Assembly (NCBI RefSeq): GCF_006538725.1
Contig: NZ_BJLQ01000015.1
Coordinates: 1-64,000, forward strand
Source of the DNA: Cellulomonas gelida
Lineage (GTDB): Bacteria; Actinomycetota; Actinomycetes; Actinomycetales; Cellulomonadaceae
Direction: 5' to 3'
DNA length: 64,000 nt
Below, piece after piece: positions 26,743-35,814 of this stretch. The notes below the pieces were generated by a model. It had not been told where the DNA came from. It was given only the letters and a program-made list of their open reading frames with translations, and ran no database searches. Positions within the stretch are counted from its first letter, which is position 1. Each line of letters begins with the position of its first letter. The position numbers and the translations under genes are program-made.

Positions 26743-27180
26743 ATGAACGAGGACACGCCGATCTTCGTGATCTCGCGCGCCGCCGAGCTCGCGGGCATGC
26801 ACCCGCAGACCCTGCGCCAGTACGACCGGCTCGGGCTCGTCTCGCCGCGCCGTACCGCCGGGCGGGGACGCCGCTACTCGATGCGCGATGTCGTGACGCT
26901 GCGCGCCGTGCAGCGGCTGTCGCAGGACGAGGGCATCAACCTCGCCGGGATCAAGCGGATCCTCGAGCTCGAGATGCAGGTCGACCGGCTCGAACGACAG
27001 GTCGACCACCTGCGCTCGCTCGTCGAGCCCGGCCGACGCGTGTTCACCGCCGACCCGCGCGGCGACGTCGTCGCGACCCGTCGCGCACCCCGCACGCCGC
27101 GCGTCGCCCAGCCGCCGCGCGCGATCACGTCGTCGGCGGCCGCGGTCGTCCTGTGGCGCCCGACCGCGGACGACCGCTGA
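26743..27180 (+). CDS. hspR: Heat-shock repressor HspR (MerR family)
   Basis: This 145-residue MerR-type protein begins with FVISRAAELAGMHPQTLRQYDRLGLVSPRRTAGRGRRYS, quoted here as two joined blocks (FVISRAAELAGMHPQTLRQY and DRLGLVSPRRTAGRGRRYS), which is diagnostic of HspR. A dimerising coiled coil follows (ELEMQVDRLERQVDHL). It should repress this operon from the HAIR sites at 23056 and 23119, with DnaK as co-repressor as known from Streptomyces. ATG 26743 has a GAGGGGG site; the preceding frame is not needed. Confidence 0.95.
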   Translation: MNEDTPIFVISRAAELAGMHPQTLRQYDRLGLVSPRRTAGRGRRYSMRDVVTLRAVQRLSQDEGINLAGIKRILELEMQVDRLERQVDHLRSLVEPGRRVFTADPRGDVVATRRAPRTPRVAQPPRAITSSAAAVVLWRPTADDR

Positions 27181-27293
27181 CCGGCATCTGACCGACGTCT
27201 GACCGTCGCAGGCGCCCGCGCGCCTGACGCACCCTGGCACGGCCCGGCGCGCGGTCCGCGACCGAGGCCCGCTGCCCCGCGGGGGACGGCAGG

Positions 27294-28904
27294 ATGCTGG
27301 GCGTGACCACCGCGCTGGGGATCGACGTCGGGACGACGCACACCAAGGTCGCGCTCGTCGACGTCGACGCACCGCGCACGCTCTCGGTCGCGTCCGCCCC
27401 CACCCCGGGGCCAGCCGACCTGCTGCGCGTCGTCGCGGACCTCACGCGCCGCGTGCTCGCGGCGGCGCCGGACGCACCCGTCCCCGCGGCGGTCGGGGTC
27501 GCGTCGATGGCGGAGACCGGCGTCCCGATCGGTCCCGACGACGAGCCGCGCGGCGACTGGCTGCGCTGGGACGGCCACCGCGCGGGCGCTCAGGCCGACG
27601 CGCTCGCGGCCCGGCTGGGCCGTGCCGAGCTGTTCGCGGCGACGGGCGTGCGCGCGTCGGCGAAGGTCCCGCTCGCGACCTGGGCGTGGCTGCGCGACGA
27701 GCAGTCCGGCCGCCGCGCACGCTCCCGTGCGGCCGCGGGAGCGGGAGAGCGCGGGGGCGCGGTCGGCTCGCTGCACGGTGACGGTCGGTGGGCCGGTGCC
27801 GCGGACCTCGTCGTGCTGGGCCTGACGGGCCGGCTCGTCACCGACCACACGCTCGCGGGCCGCACCATGGCGTACCGCCTGGGTGACGTGCGGACCGGGC
27901 TCCCGGCGGCGTTCGACGCGGACCTGCTGGCCGAGGTCGGCCTCCCGCCGCACCAGGTCCCGCGGGTGCTGCGCCCGGGCGAGACGGTCCCGCTGCGCGC
28001 CGGCGCGCTCACCGACGCGGGGCTGCTCGCCGGCACGCCCGTCACGGTCGCGGGGCACGACCACGCGGTCGGCGCGTTCGCGGCGGGGGTGCGCGCCGCG
28101 GGCGACGTCGCGGACTCGGTCGGCACCTCGGAGGTGGTGTGCACCGTCCTGGCGGCGGACCCCGAGCGGGTCCCGGTCGCGGCGGCGGGCATGAGCCTGG
28201 TGCGCACGGTCCGTGGGGACGCGCCCGCCCTGGTCGCGGGGTCGTCGAGCGCGGGTGGCGCGGTCGCGGCCTGGCTCGCGCACGTGGCGCCCGCCGACGA
28301 GCGCGCAGCGCTGCTGGCACGCGCGTCGGCGGTCGACGACGCGCTCGTCGCGCTGCTCGTCGGCGAGGTGGCGCGGATGCCGGATGTCGCGGGCGTGCCC
28401 GCGGCCACGGATGCGATGGTCGGCGCGGTCGCCGAGGGCCGCGACCCGTTCGTCGTGCTGCCCTACGTGCACGGGCGGCAGACGCCCGCGCCCGACGCGG
28501 CCGCGACGCTCCGCGCCGTCGGGCCCGTGCCGACCGACCCGGTCGCGGCACTGCGGGGCGTGCTGCTCGGTGCCGCGCTGCAGGCGCGCTGGATGCTCGA
28601 CGCGCAGGCGGCGCTCGCGGGCGCTCCGCCCGCCCGGGTGCGCGCGCTCGGCCGCCCGATGATCGCCAACCCCGCGTGGGCCGCGCTCAAGCGGTGGTGC
28701 AGCCCGGTCCCGCTGGACGTCGTCGCCGACGAGGAGGCGGTCGCGGCAGGCGCCGCGCTGCTCGCAGCCGAGCGCGCCGCCCTCGTCGGCCCGGCGCCGG
28801 TGCTGTCCGCGCTCGCGGGCCCGGCGCAGGGCCTGCAGCCCGACCCGGCCGCCGTCGAGCGGCGTCTCGCGGGCTTCATCAGCGCGGCTCGCGCTCCGCG
28901 ATGA
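27294..28904 (+). CDS. FGGY-family carbohydrate kinase
   Basis: The 536-residue protein has the ribonuclease-H-like sugar kinase fold: N-terminal phosphate loop LGIDVGTTHTKVALVD, the aspartate base probably in TVAGHDHAVGAFAAGV (near residue 260), and a second phosphate motif GSSSAGGAVAAWL. The C-terminus has the adenosine-binding region around RVRALGRPMIANPAWAALK. The substrate is not clear; glucono- or xylulokinase-like enzymes share these features. GTG 27303 is an alternative start. It stands between the heat-shock operon and a convergent regulator, with no transporter next to it. Confidence 0.82.
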   Translation: MLGVTTALGIDVGTTHTKVALVDVDAPRTLSVASAPTPGPADLLRVVADLTRRVLAAAPDAPVPAAVGVASMAETGVPIGPDDEPRGDWLRWDGHRAGAQADALAARLGRAELFAATGVRASAKVPLATWAWLRDEQSGRRARSRAAAGAGERGGAVGSLHGDGRWAGAADLVVLGLTGRLVTDHTLAGRTMAYRLGDVRTGLPAAFDADLLAEVGLPPHQVPRVLRPGETVPLRAGALTDAGLLAGTPVTVAGHDHAVGAFAAGVRAAGDVADSVGTSEVVCTVLAADPERVPVAAAGMSLVRTVRGDAPALVAGSSSAGGAVAAWLAHVAPADERAALLARASAVDDALVALLVGEVARMPDVAGVPAATDAMVGAVAEGRDPFVVLPYVHGRQTPAPDAAATLRAVGPVPTDPVAALRGVLLGAALQARWMLDAQAALAGAPPARVRALGRPMIANPAWAALKRWCSPVPLDVVADEEAVAAGAALLAAERAALVGPAPVLSALAGPAQGLQPDPAAVERRLAGFISAARAPR

Positions 28905-28944
28905 CGGACGGTCCGCTGTCGGACGGCCCGCGGGAGCCGTCGCG

Positions 28945-29928
28945 TCACACCGGCGACGACCTCCCGACGAACGTGCGGCGGTAGTCCGAGGGGCTCACGC
29001 CGACGAGGCGGTGGAAGTGCAGGCGCATGTTCGCGGCGGTCCCGAGGCCGCACTCCTGGGCGACACGGTCGGTGCTCCAGTCGGTGCGTTCGAGCAGCTC
29101 GCGTGCGCGGTCGACGCGCGCAGCGGTGAGCCAGCGCAGGGGTGACGCGCCGGTCTCGGCCGCGAACGCCCGGGCGAGCGTGCGCTGCGACATGCTCGCG
29201 TGCCGCGCGAGATCCGCGACGGTCAGCGGCTCGTGCAGGTGGTCGAGGGCCCACGCGCGGGTGCCCGCGAGTGTGCTCGCGGCGTCGGGCGGGGTGGTCC
29301 GGGCGATGAACTGCGCCTGCCCGCCGTCGCGGTGCGGTGCCGCGACGATCGCGCGCGCCACGTGGTTGGCGACCGCGGCACCCAGGTCGGTGCGCAGCAG
29401 GTGCAGGCACGCGTCGATGCCGGACGCGACGCCCGCGGAGGTCAGGACGTCGCCCTCGTCGACGAACAGCACGTCCGGGTCCACGCGGACCAGCGGGTAC
29501 CGCGCCGCGAGGCGGTCGGTGTAGGCCCAGTGCGTCGTCGCACGCCGACCGTCGAGCAGTCCGGCGGCGGCCAGCGCGAACGCGCCGACGCAGATCGACA
29601 CGACGCGTGCGCCGCGGGCGTGCGCGGTGCGCAGTGCGTCGAGCACGTCGTCGGCGGGTGGCTGGTCGATGTCGTCGTACGCGGGGACGATCACGGTGTC
29701 GGCCGCGACGACGGCCTCGAGCCCGGCCTGCGCGACGACCGGGAACCCGCCCGCGGTGGGCACGGGACCGGGGCTCCGCCCGCACAGCGTCAGGCGGTAG
29801 TGCTCGGCGGTGCGGCTCTGGAGCACCTGGAACGGCATGCCGACCTCCATCGGCAGCGCGCCCGGCAGCGCCAGCACGGCGACGTCGCGCACGCGCGAGG
29901 GCCTCGGCACCGGACCGTCCACGCTCAT
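28945..29928 (-). CDS. GlxA-type transcriptional regulator (DJ-1/PfpI + AraC)
   Basis: The 327-residue protein joins a DJ-1/PfpI-like domain (about residues 14-185, with ARVVSICVGAFALAAAGLLD around the nucleophile-like Cys) to an AraC-type DNA-binding domain (about 225-320, PLTVADLARHASMSQRTLAR and GLGTAANMRLHFHRLVGVSP). GlxA-family regulators usually control genes for degradation of small nitrogen compounds. It is divergent from an MFS transporter only 71 bases away, which is its most likely target. Confidence 0.9.
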   Translation of the reverse strand: MSVDGPVPRPSRVRDVAVLALPGALPMEVGMPFQVLQSRTAEHYRLTLCGRSPGPVPTAGGFPVVAQAGLEAVVAADTVIVPAYDDIDQPPADDVLDALRTAHARGARVVSICVGAFALAAAGLLDGRRATTHWAYTDRLAARYPLVRVDPDVLFVDEGDVLTSAGVASGIDACLHLLRTDLGAAVANHVARAIVAAPHRDGGQAQFIARTTPPDAASTLAGTRAWALDHLHEPLTVADLARHASMSQRTLARAFAAETGASPLRWLTAARVDRARELLERTDWSTDRVAQECGLGTAANMRLHFHRLVGVSPSDYRRTFVGRSSPV

Positions 29929-29999
29929 GGCGAGAATCTAGCGCACAGTGGCAATCCTGCCGCTCGTCGGACGGAGCCCGACCCCGCCAGGGTGGTCGC

Positions 30000-31250
30000 G
30001 TGACCCCACCTGACGCCCCGACTCGCGCGCTCGTGGAGCCCCCGCGCGTCGACGGGCCGCGCCTCACGCGCCGGCTCGTCCCCGCGCAGTCGCTCTACAC
30101 GTTCGGCATCTCGATCGACCTGACCCTCACGGGCATCGTCGGGGCGCACCTCGCGCCGACGCGCGCGCTCGCGACGCTCCCGTTCAGCCTCATGCCCGTC
30201 GTCGCGGTGCTCTCGACGTTCGCGCTCTCGCGGTGGATCGGGCGCAGCGGGTACCGGCGCGTCTTCACCCTCGCGCCGCTGGCGGCCGTCGCGGCAGGCC
30301 TCCTGTCGGCGTACGCGGTCCACCGTGGCTCGTTCGCGCTGTTCTGCGTCGGGACGGCGCTCGTCGGGGTGTACCAGGCGGGCGCGGGCTACTACCGGTA
30401 CGCGGTCGCGGAGGCGAACCCCGACGAGCGGGCGCGCGCGATCACGACGCTGCTCGCGGGCGGCCTGCTCGCGGCGCTCGTCGGGCCGTTCCTCGCGACG
30501 GCCGTCGGCGGGCTCGGCTCGACCCCGTACGTCGCGTCGTACCTGCTGGTCGCCGGGTTCGCGGTGCTCGCGTGCGGGTGGAACGCGCGCCTCCCGCGGG
30601 ACCTCGCGCACCTGACCGGACCCCGCCGGGCCGACGAGGGTGCGCCGGCGGCCGCGGCGCGCTCGCACCGCGAGCTGTGGCGCCAGCCCGTCCTCGTGCT
30701 CGGCGTCCTGGTCACCGCGCTCGCGGCCGCCGCGATGAGCTCGCTCATGACCGCAGGGCCCGTCGCGGGCATGGACATGGGGCACACCGAGCAGCACGCG
30801 GCGTTCTCGGTCCAGCTCCACATGATCGGGATGTACGCACCGGGGCTGCTGGTCGCGCGGTGGATCGGGCGGCTGGGCGAGCGGCGCGTCGCGGCACTCG
30901 GTGCGCTCGTGCTCGCCGCCGCGGGCCTGGCGACCGTGCGGCCGGACATGGTCGCGTTCGTCGTCGCGATGACGCTCGCCGGGGTGGGGTGGAACCTCGC
31001 CGGCAGCGGCGGCGCGGCGATGGTCGCGGCGTCGTACCGGCCCGCCGAGCGCGGGCGTGTGCAGCCCGTGGCCGAGGTCGTCGCGACCGCCGCCGCGGTG
31101 GTCGGTTCCCTCGGCGCGGGCCTCGCGACGACCGCGACCGGCTGGCCCGTGCTCGGGGTGCTGGTCGCCGTCGCGTCGGTGCTCGTCGTCGTCGCGCTCG
31201 TGCGCCCGACGCGCGCGCGCCGGGCCCGTACGGAGGAGGTGGTGGCGTGA
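30000..31250 (+). CDS. MFS transporter
   Basis: This is a 416-residue major facilitator with about 12 predicted helices in two halves joined by a polar loop at about residues 200-225 (TGPRRADEGAPAAAARSHRELW). The first half has SRWIGRSGYRRVF, resembling the conserved loop 2-3 signature, and the second half repeats it as ARWIGRLGERRVA. The substrate is unknown. GTG 30000 is the start, since the divergent regulator begins at 29928. The stop is 43 bases before the phytochrome gene, so read-through is possible. Confidence 0.85.
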   Translation: MTPPDAPTRALVEPPRVDGPRLTRRLVPAQSLYTFGISIDLTLTGIVGAHLAPTRALATLPFSLMPVVAVLSTFALSRWIGRSGYRRVFTLAPLAAVAAGLLSAYAVHRGSFALFCVGTALVGVYQAGAGYYRYAVAEANPDERARAITTLLAGGLLAALVGPFLATAVGGLGSTPYVASYLLVAGFAVLACGWNARLPRDLAHLTGPRRADEGAPAAAARSHRELWRQPVLVLGVLVTALAAAAMSSLMTAGPVAGMDMGHTEQHAAFSVQLHMIGMYAPGLLVARWIGRLGERRVAALGALVLAAAGLATVRPDMVAFVVAMTLAGVGWNLAGSGGAAMVAASYRPAERGRVQPVAEVVATAAAVVGSLGAGLATTATGWPVLGVLVAVASVLVVVALVRPTRARRARTEEVVA

Positions 31251-31293
31251 GTTAGGTTGCACACCGAAAATGTCGACGAGGAGGTGCCAGCGG

Positions 31294-33576
31294 ATGTCCG
31301 ACCGCGAACCGATGGCCGACCTGCTCGAACCCGGGGAGCCCGTCGACCTCGACAACTGCGCGCGTGAGCCGATCCACGTGCCCGGCTCGGTCCAGCCGCA
31401 CGGTGTGCTGCTCGCGGTCACCGAGCCCGAGCTCGTCGTCGAGCACGTGTCGGCCAACGTCGCGGACCTCCTCGGCCGCAGCGTCCAGGACACGCTCGGG
31501 GCGGACCTCGACGCCGTGCTCGGGAGCGAGCCGGCCGAGCAGATCCGCGCGCACGTGCGGACGTTCGGCAACCTCCGGCAGCGCAACCCGCTCGTCGTCG
31601 TCGCGGCCACGCCCGACGGCCCGCGTGAGGTCGACGCGGTGCTGCACCGCGTGGTGGTCGGCGACCGGACCCTGCTCGTGGTCGAGCTCGAGGCGTCGAC
31701 CGGCCCGCGGCCGTTCTCGTTCCCGAACACCTACCAGGCGGTGCGTGACGCGCTCGAGCGCCTGAGCGCGAGCCAGTCGCTCGCCGAGCTGTACGACGTG
31801 GCCGCGCACGAGGTGCGGGCGCTGACCGGGTTCGACCGCGTGATGATCTACCGGTTCGACGCCGAGTACAACGGCGAGGTCGTGGCGGAGGCCAAGCGCG
31901 CGGACCTCAACTCGTTCCTCGGGCTGCACTACCCCGCCTCGGACATCCCGCCGCAGGCCCGCGCGCTGTACGAGCAGAGCTGGATCCGGCTCATCGCCGA
32001 CGTCGGGTACACCCCCGCGCCGCTCGTCCCGGGGGTCGACGCGGCGACCGGGGAGCCGCTCGACCTCACGCACTCGGTGCTGCGCAGCGTCTCGCCGATC
32101 CACCTCGAGTACCTCGGCAACATGGGCGTCGCCGCGTCGATGTCGATCTCGCTGCTGCGTGACGGGCGGCTGTGGGGCCTCGTCGCGTGCCACCACTACT
32201 CCGGTCCGCACCACCCTCCGTACGGCGTGCGCGCGGCTGCCGAGTTCCTGGGGTCGTCGCTGTCGTTGCGCCTGGTCGCCCGGGCCGAGGAGGACGAGCT
32301 GCAGGCGGCGCTCGCCGCGGAGGCGACGCTCGTGCGCCTGCTCATCGCGTCCCGCGACGCCGCGCACACCCTCGGTGACGCGCTCGTCGGGCGGACCGCG
32401 TCCGGGGTGTCCCTGCTCGAGCTCGTGCCCGCGCAGGGGGTCGTGGTCTTCGGCGACGACACCCGGAGCGTCGAGGGCGTGGTGCCCGACGACCCGTCGC
32501 CGCTGCGCGAGTGGATCGCCGCGCAGCCCGAGGACGTCACCGCGCGCACCGAGCTCAGCGCGCAGGAGCCCGCGCTCGCGGACGCGCTGCCGGGCGTCGC
32601 CGGGCTGCTCGCGGTGCGGCTGCCCGAGGACCGCGCGATCGTCTGGCTGCGCCGCGAGGCCGTGCACGACGTGTCCTGGGGCGGGGACCCGCAGAACAAG
32701 GCGATCGCACGGCGTGAGGGCGACGAGGTGCGGCTCAGCCCGCGCAAGTCGTTCGAGAAGTGGACCCAGACGATTCGCGGCCGGAGCGCGCCGTGGACCG
32801 CGCAGGAGCTGCGCTCGGTCACCGACCTGCGCCGACGCCTGCTCGAGACGCTCCTGCTGCGCACCCGCTGGGCGCTCGGCGTCGCCGAGACCGTGCAGCG
32901 CTCCCTGTTGCCCGCAGAGCTGCCGCACGTCGAGGGGTGGCAGCTGCACGCGCGCTACGTGCCCGCACCCGGCGGTCGGGTCGGGGGCGACTGGTACGAC
33001 GCGCTCGAGCTGCCCGACGGGCGGATCGCCGTGGTCATCGGGGACGTCGCCGGGCACGGCCTGTCCGCCGCCGCGGCGATGGGCCAGCTGCGCAACTCGC
33101 TGCGGGCGTTCCTGCTGCGCGGCGACGGTCCGGCCGACGCACTGCGCTGGACCGACGTGGTGGCCCGCCGCACGATGGCCACCGACATGGCCACGGTCGT
33201 CGTCGCCGCGGTCGACCAGGCGACGGGCGAGGTCGAGGTCTCCATCGCGGGTCACCCCCGCCCGCTCGTGCTCGACGCGGTCGGCGGTGCCGAGCTGCTC
33301 GAGGTCAGCGTGGACCGGCCCGTCGGCGTCGGCTCGGGGGAGCCGCCCACGCACCGGTTCGTGATCGAGCCCGGTGGCGGCGTCGTGCTCTACAGCGACG
33401 GGCTCGTCGACTCGCGCTCGACGAACCTGCGCGCGGGCCTGGCCCGGCTGGTCGGCGCGTTCACGCGCGAGGACCCGACGCGCCCGGTCGACATCGACGA
33501 CGTCGTCCGCGAGTGCAGCGACCCGTCGTCGGTCGACGACACCACCCTCCTCCTCCTCTGCCGCGACCTCTACTGA
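31294..33576 (+). CDS. Bacteriophytochrome with PP2C-like (SpoIIE) phosphatase output
   Basis: The 760-residue photoreceptor has the PAS-GAF-PHY core: Cys22 in DNCAREPIHVPGSVQPHG is the biliverdin-binding residue of bacteriophytochromes, the GAF domain contains LHYPASDIPPQAR and SPIHLEYLGNMGVAAS, and the PHY tongue has SPRKSFEKW. Instead of a histidine kinase, the C-terminal third is a PP2C/SpoIIE phosphatase (GGRVGGDWYDALEL, GDVAGHGLSAAAAM, LYSDGLVDSRS, DDTTLLLL). It should convert red/far-red light into dephosphorylation of an anti-sigma-antagonist type protein. No heme oxygenase or partner is in the window. ATG 31294 has a GAGGAGG site. Confidence 0.93.
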   Translation: MSDREPMADLLEPGEPVDLDNCAREPIHVPGSVQPHGVLLAVTEPELVVEHVSANVADLLGRSVQDTLGADLDAVLGSEPAEQIRAHVRTFGNLRQRNPLVVVAATPDGPREVDAVLHRVVVGDRTLLVVELEASTGPRPFSFPNTYQAVRDALERLSASQSLAELYDVAAHEVRALTGFDRVMIYRFDAEYNGEVVAEAKRADLNSFLGLHYPASDIPPQARALYEQSWIRLIADVGYTPAPLVPGVDAATGEPLDLTHSVLRSVSPIHLEYLGNMGVAASMSISLLRDGRLWGLVACHHYSGPHHPPYGVRAAAEFLGSSLSLRLVARAEEDELQAALAAEATLVRLLIASRDAAHTLGDALVGRTASGVSLLELVPAQGVVVFGDDTRSVEGVVPDDPSPLREWIAAQPEDVTARTELSAQEPALADALPGVAGLLAVRLPEDRAIVWLRREAVHDVSWGGDPQNKAIARREGDEVRLSPRKSFEKWTQTIRGRSAPWTAQELRSVTDLRRRLLETLLLRTRWALGVAETVQRSLLPAELPHVEGWQLHARYVPAPGGRVGGDWYDALELPDGRIAVVIGDVAGHGLSAAAAMGQLRNSLRAFLLRGDGPADALRWTDVVARRTMATDMATVVVAAVDQATGEVEVSIAGHPRPLVLDAVGGAELLEVSVDRPVGVGSGEPPTHRFVIEPGGGVVLYSDGLVDSRSTNLRAGLARLVGAFTREDPTRPVDIDDVVRECSDPSSVDDTTLLLLCRDLY

Positions 33577-33588
33577 CCCCACCCCCTC

Positions 33589-33648
33589 CGCGACCCAGCG
33601 CCTGCTCCGGCTCATCGCGGGTGTGGCCTGAGCAGACGCTGGGTCGCG
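33589..33648 (+). terminator. Long interrupted hairpin after the phytochrome gene
   Basis: Bases 33589-33600 pair with 33637-33648 (12 pairs) and 33602-33607 with 33630-33635 (six pairs), with one mismatch between and a 22-base loop. It starts 13 bases after the stop. Its right arm is part of a 72-base tandem repeat. Confidence 0.7.
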
Positions 33649-33810
33649 GGGTGGCGGTGGCGCGAGCAAGCGGTTGCTCCGGCTGTGGGGCGGGTTGGCC
33701 TGAGCAGTCGCTGGGTCGCGGGGTGGTGGTGGCGTGAGCCAGGGGTTGCTCCGGCTGTGGGGCGGGTTGGCCTGAGCAGTCGCTGGGTCGCGAGGTGGGG
33801 GCGGGGCAGG
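33602..33810 (+). repeat. Three imperfect 72-bp tandem repeats
   Basis: The unit begins near 33602, 33674 and 33746 (period 72). Each copy contains TGCTCCGGCT, GGCCTGAGCAG and CGCTGGGTCGCG. Copies two and three are nearly identical, and copy one is more diverged. The array is intergenic, between the phytochrome and the ABC transporter genes. No coding potential was seen in 33577-33909. Confidence 0.85.
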
Positions 33811-33909
33811 GGAGCGGCGCGCGGGGGTCCGGTGGGGCGGGTCGGGGTGGTGTCGGTGGTGTCGGTGGGGTGTCGGGGCCGTGTCAGCCGGGGCGGTCAG
33901 GGTGGCGGC

Positions 33910-34914
33910 ATGAACCCAGACCTGGTGATCGAGGCCGAGGGCCTTGTGAAGCACTTCGGCGAGACGAAGGCGCTGCAGGGCGTCGACCTCGTCGTCCCCC
34001 GGGGCACCGTGCTCGGTGTGCTCGGCCCCAACGGCGCCGGCAAGACGACGACCGTCCGCATCCTGTCCACCCTGCTCACCCCCGACGCGGGCACGGCCCG
34101 CATCAACGGCCTCGACGTGGTCCGCGACGCCGAGAAGGTCCGGCACATGATCGGCCTGACCGGGCAGTACGCGTCCGTCGACGAGGACCTCACGGGCCGC
34201 CAGAACCTCGTGCTGTTCGGCACCCTGCTCGAGCTCGGCCGCAAGGGCGCCCGCGCCCGTGCCGTCGAGCTGCTCGAGTGGTTCGACCTCGCGGACGCCG
34301 CCGACCGTCCCGCGAAGACGTACTCCGGCGGCATGCGTCGCCGCCTCGACCTGGCCGCGAGCCTCGTCGGACGGCCCGACGTGATCTTCCTCGACGAGCC
34401 GACCACCGGACTCGACCCCGCGAAGCGCGAGGCGATGTGGGACGTGGTCCGCTCGCTCGTCTCGGACGGCTCGACCGTGCTGCTCACCACGCAGTACCTC
34501 GAGGAGGCGGACGCGCTGGCCGACGAGATCACGGTCGTCGACCACGGGCGAGTCATCGCGCACGACACCCCGGACGGGCTCAAGCGCATCGTCGGCGGCC
34601 AGACGCTCGAGGTGCGCCCGACGGACCAGACCCGCCTGGCGGAGACCGCGCAGATCCTCTCGCAGGTCAGCACGGGTGCCGCAGCCGACGAGATCCGCAA
34701 GGGGATGCTCGCGGTCCCGGTGGCCGGCGACGAGGCGCTCACGGCGACGGTCGCCCGCCTGGGCGCCGCGGGCATCGGTGTCACGGAGCTCTCGCTGCAC
34801 CTGCCGAGCCTCGACGAGGTCTTCTTCACCCTGACCGGCCGGACCACGTCCGACGAGGCCGAGCCCGGCTCCGACGACAGCGCCCGCGACACCAGCAAGG
34901 AGGTGGCGGCATGA
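33910..34914 (+). CDS. DrrA-like ABC transporter ATP-binding protein
   Basis: This 334-residue ATPase belongs to the daunorubicin-resistance (DrrA) group. It has Walker A GPNGAGKTTTVRIL, the signature YSGGMRRRLDLAASL, Walker B VIFLDEPTTGLD, and the C-terminal DUF4162-like extension with SLDEVFFTLTGR typical of DrrA. It forms an exporter with the overlapping DrrB-like permease and probably expels hydrophobic drugs or an endogenous metabolite. ATG 33910 lies behind GGTGGCGGC, a weak ribosome site. Confidence 0.92.
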   Translation: MNPDLVIEAEGLVKHFGETKALQGVDLVVPRGTVLGVLGPNGAGKTTTVRILSTLLTPDAGTARINGLDVVRDAEKVRHMIGLTGQYASVDEDLTGRQNLVLFGTLLELGRKGARARAVELLEWFDLADAADRPAKTYSGGMRRRLDLAASLVGRPDVIFLDEPTTGLDPAKREAMWDVVRSLVSDGSTVLLTTQYLEEADALADEITVVDHGRVIAHDTPDGLKRIVGGQTLEVRPTDQTRLAETAQILSQVSTGAAADEIRKGMLAVPVAGDEALTATVARLGAAGIGVTELSLHLPSLDEVFFTLTGRTTSDEAEPGSDDSARDTSKEVAA

Positions 34915-35741
34915 CCACCACGGCTCTCGAACCGACCCGCACGCAGCCCGCACCGCGCGCGGCCGCGGCCGCGCCGGCCCGCCCGTTCCCGCTGGTGCGC
35001 CACTCCGCCGCGCTGACCAGGCGCAGCCTGATCAAGACGTGGCGCACGCCCGAGGCGCTGATCGACGTGACGCTGCAGCCGATCATCTTCCTCGCGATCT
35101 TCGTGACGATCTTCGGCAACGCGGTCGCCGGCAGCACGGGCGACTACCTGCAGTTCCTGCTGCCCGGGATCCTCGGGCAGACGATCGCGATGGGCGCGAT
35201 CGCGATCGGCGTGAACCTCAACACCGACATGGAGAAGGGGATCTTCGACCGGTTCAAGTCGCTGCCGATCCCCCGGTCGGCACCCCTGCTGGGCGCGGTG
35301 CTGGGCGACGTGGTGCGGTACGTGATCGTCGCGGTCGTGACGATCGGCACGGGCTACGCGATGGGCTTCCGGATCGCGACGAGCCCGCTCGAGGCGGTCG
35401 CCGGGTGCCTGCTGGCCGTGCTGTTCGCGGTCTGCCTGTCGTGGGTGAGCGTGTGGGTCGGGATGATCGTGCGCACGTCCGGTGCGGTGCAGGGCGTGAT
35501 GTTCCTGCTGATCATGCCGCTGACGTTCGGCTCCAACGTGTTCGTGCAGACCGACGACCTGCCCGGCTGGATGCAGGGCTTCGTCGACGTCAACCCGCTG
35601 ACGCACCTGGTCGACTCGATGCGCGGGCTGTTCCTCGGCACGCCGGTGGGCAACCACGTGTGGTGGACGCTCGCATGGTGCGTGGGCCTGGTCGCGGTGT
35701 TCATGCCGCTGGCGCTGCGCGCCTACCGCCGCAAGGTCTGA
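34911..35741 (+). CDS. DrrB-like ABC-2 type permease
   Basis: This 276-residue permease starts at ATG 34911, overlapping the ATPase stop by four bases. It has six predicted helices and the ABC-2 family blocks SLIKTWRTPEALIDVTLQPI, GIFDRFKSLPIPRSAPLLG and PLTFGSNVFVQTDDLPGWMQ followed by NPLTHLVDSMRGLFLG. This order matches DrrB-type daunorubicin and multidrug exporters. The partner is the preceding ATPase. A bidirectional hairpin follows the stop. Confidence 0.92.
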   Translation: MTTTALEPTRTQPAPRAAAAAPARPFPLVRHSAALTRRSLIKTWRTPEALIDVTLQPIIFLAIFVTIFGNAVAGSTGDYLQFLLPGILGQTIAMGAIAIGVNLNTDMEKGIFDRFKSLPIPRSAPLLGAVLGDVVRYVIVAVVTIGTGYAMGFRIATSPLEAVAGCLLAVLFAVCLSWVSVWVGMIVRTSGAVQGVMFLLIMPLTFGSNVFVQTDDLPGWMQGFVDVNPLTHLVDSMRGLFLGTPVGNHVWWTLAWCVGLVAVFMPLALRAYRRKV

Positions 35742-35749
35742 CGGTCGAG

Positions 35750-35782
35750 CGGGGTCCGCGTCGCTGGGCGGCGCGGACCCCG
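35750..35782. terminator. Bidirectional terminator hairpin
   Basis: Bases 35750-35760 (CGGGGTCCGCG) pair perfectly with 35772-35782 around an 11-base loop, between the convergent permease and SARP-like regulator genes. Confidence 0.75.
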
Positions 35783-35814
35783 TCGTCTGCCGGGTCGACC
35801 CGGGGCCGGCGGGG

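Noticed and set aside
31250..31275. Possible iron box (TTAGGTTG) before the phytochrome gene
   Set aside because: Only one half of the DtxR/IdeR palindrome is present; the second half does not match.
31252..34953. Minus-strand open frame of about 1,233 codons
   Set aside because: It is antisense to the phytochrome and exporter genes, crosses the tandem repeats, and has no family motif.
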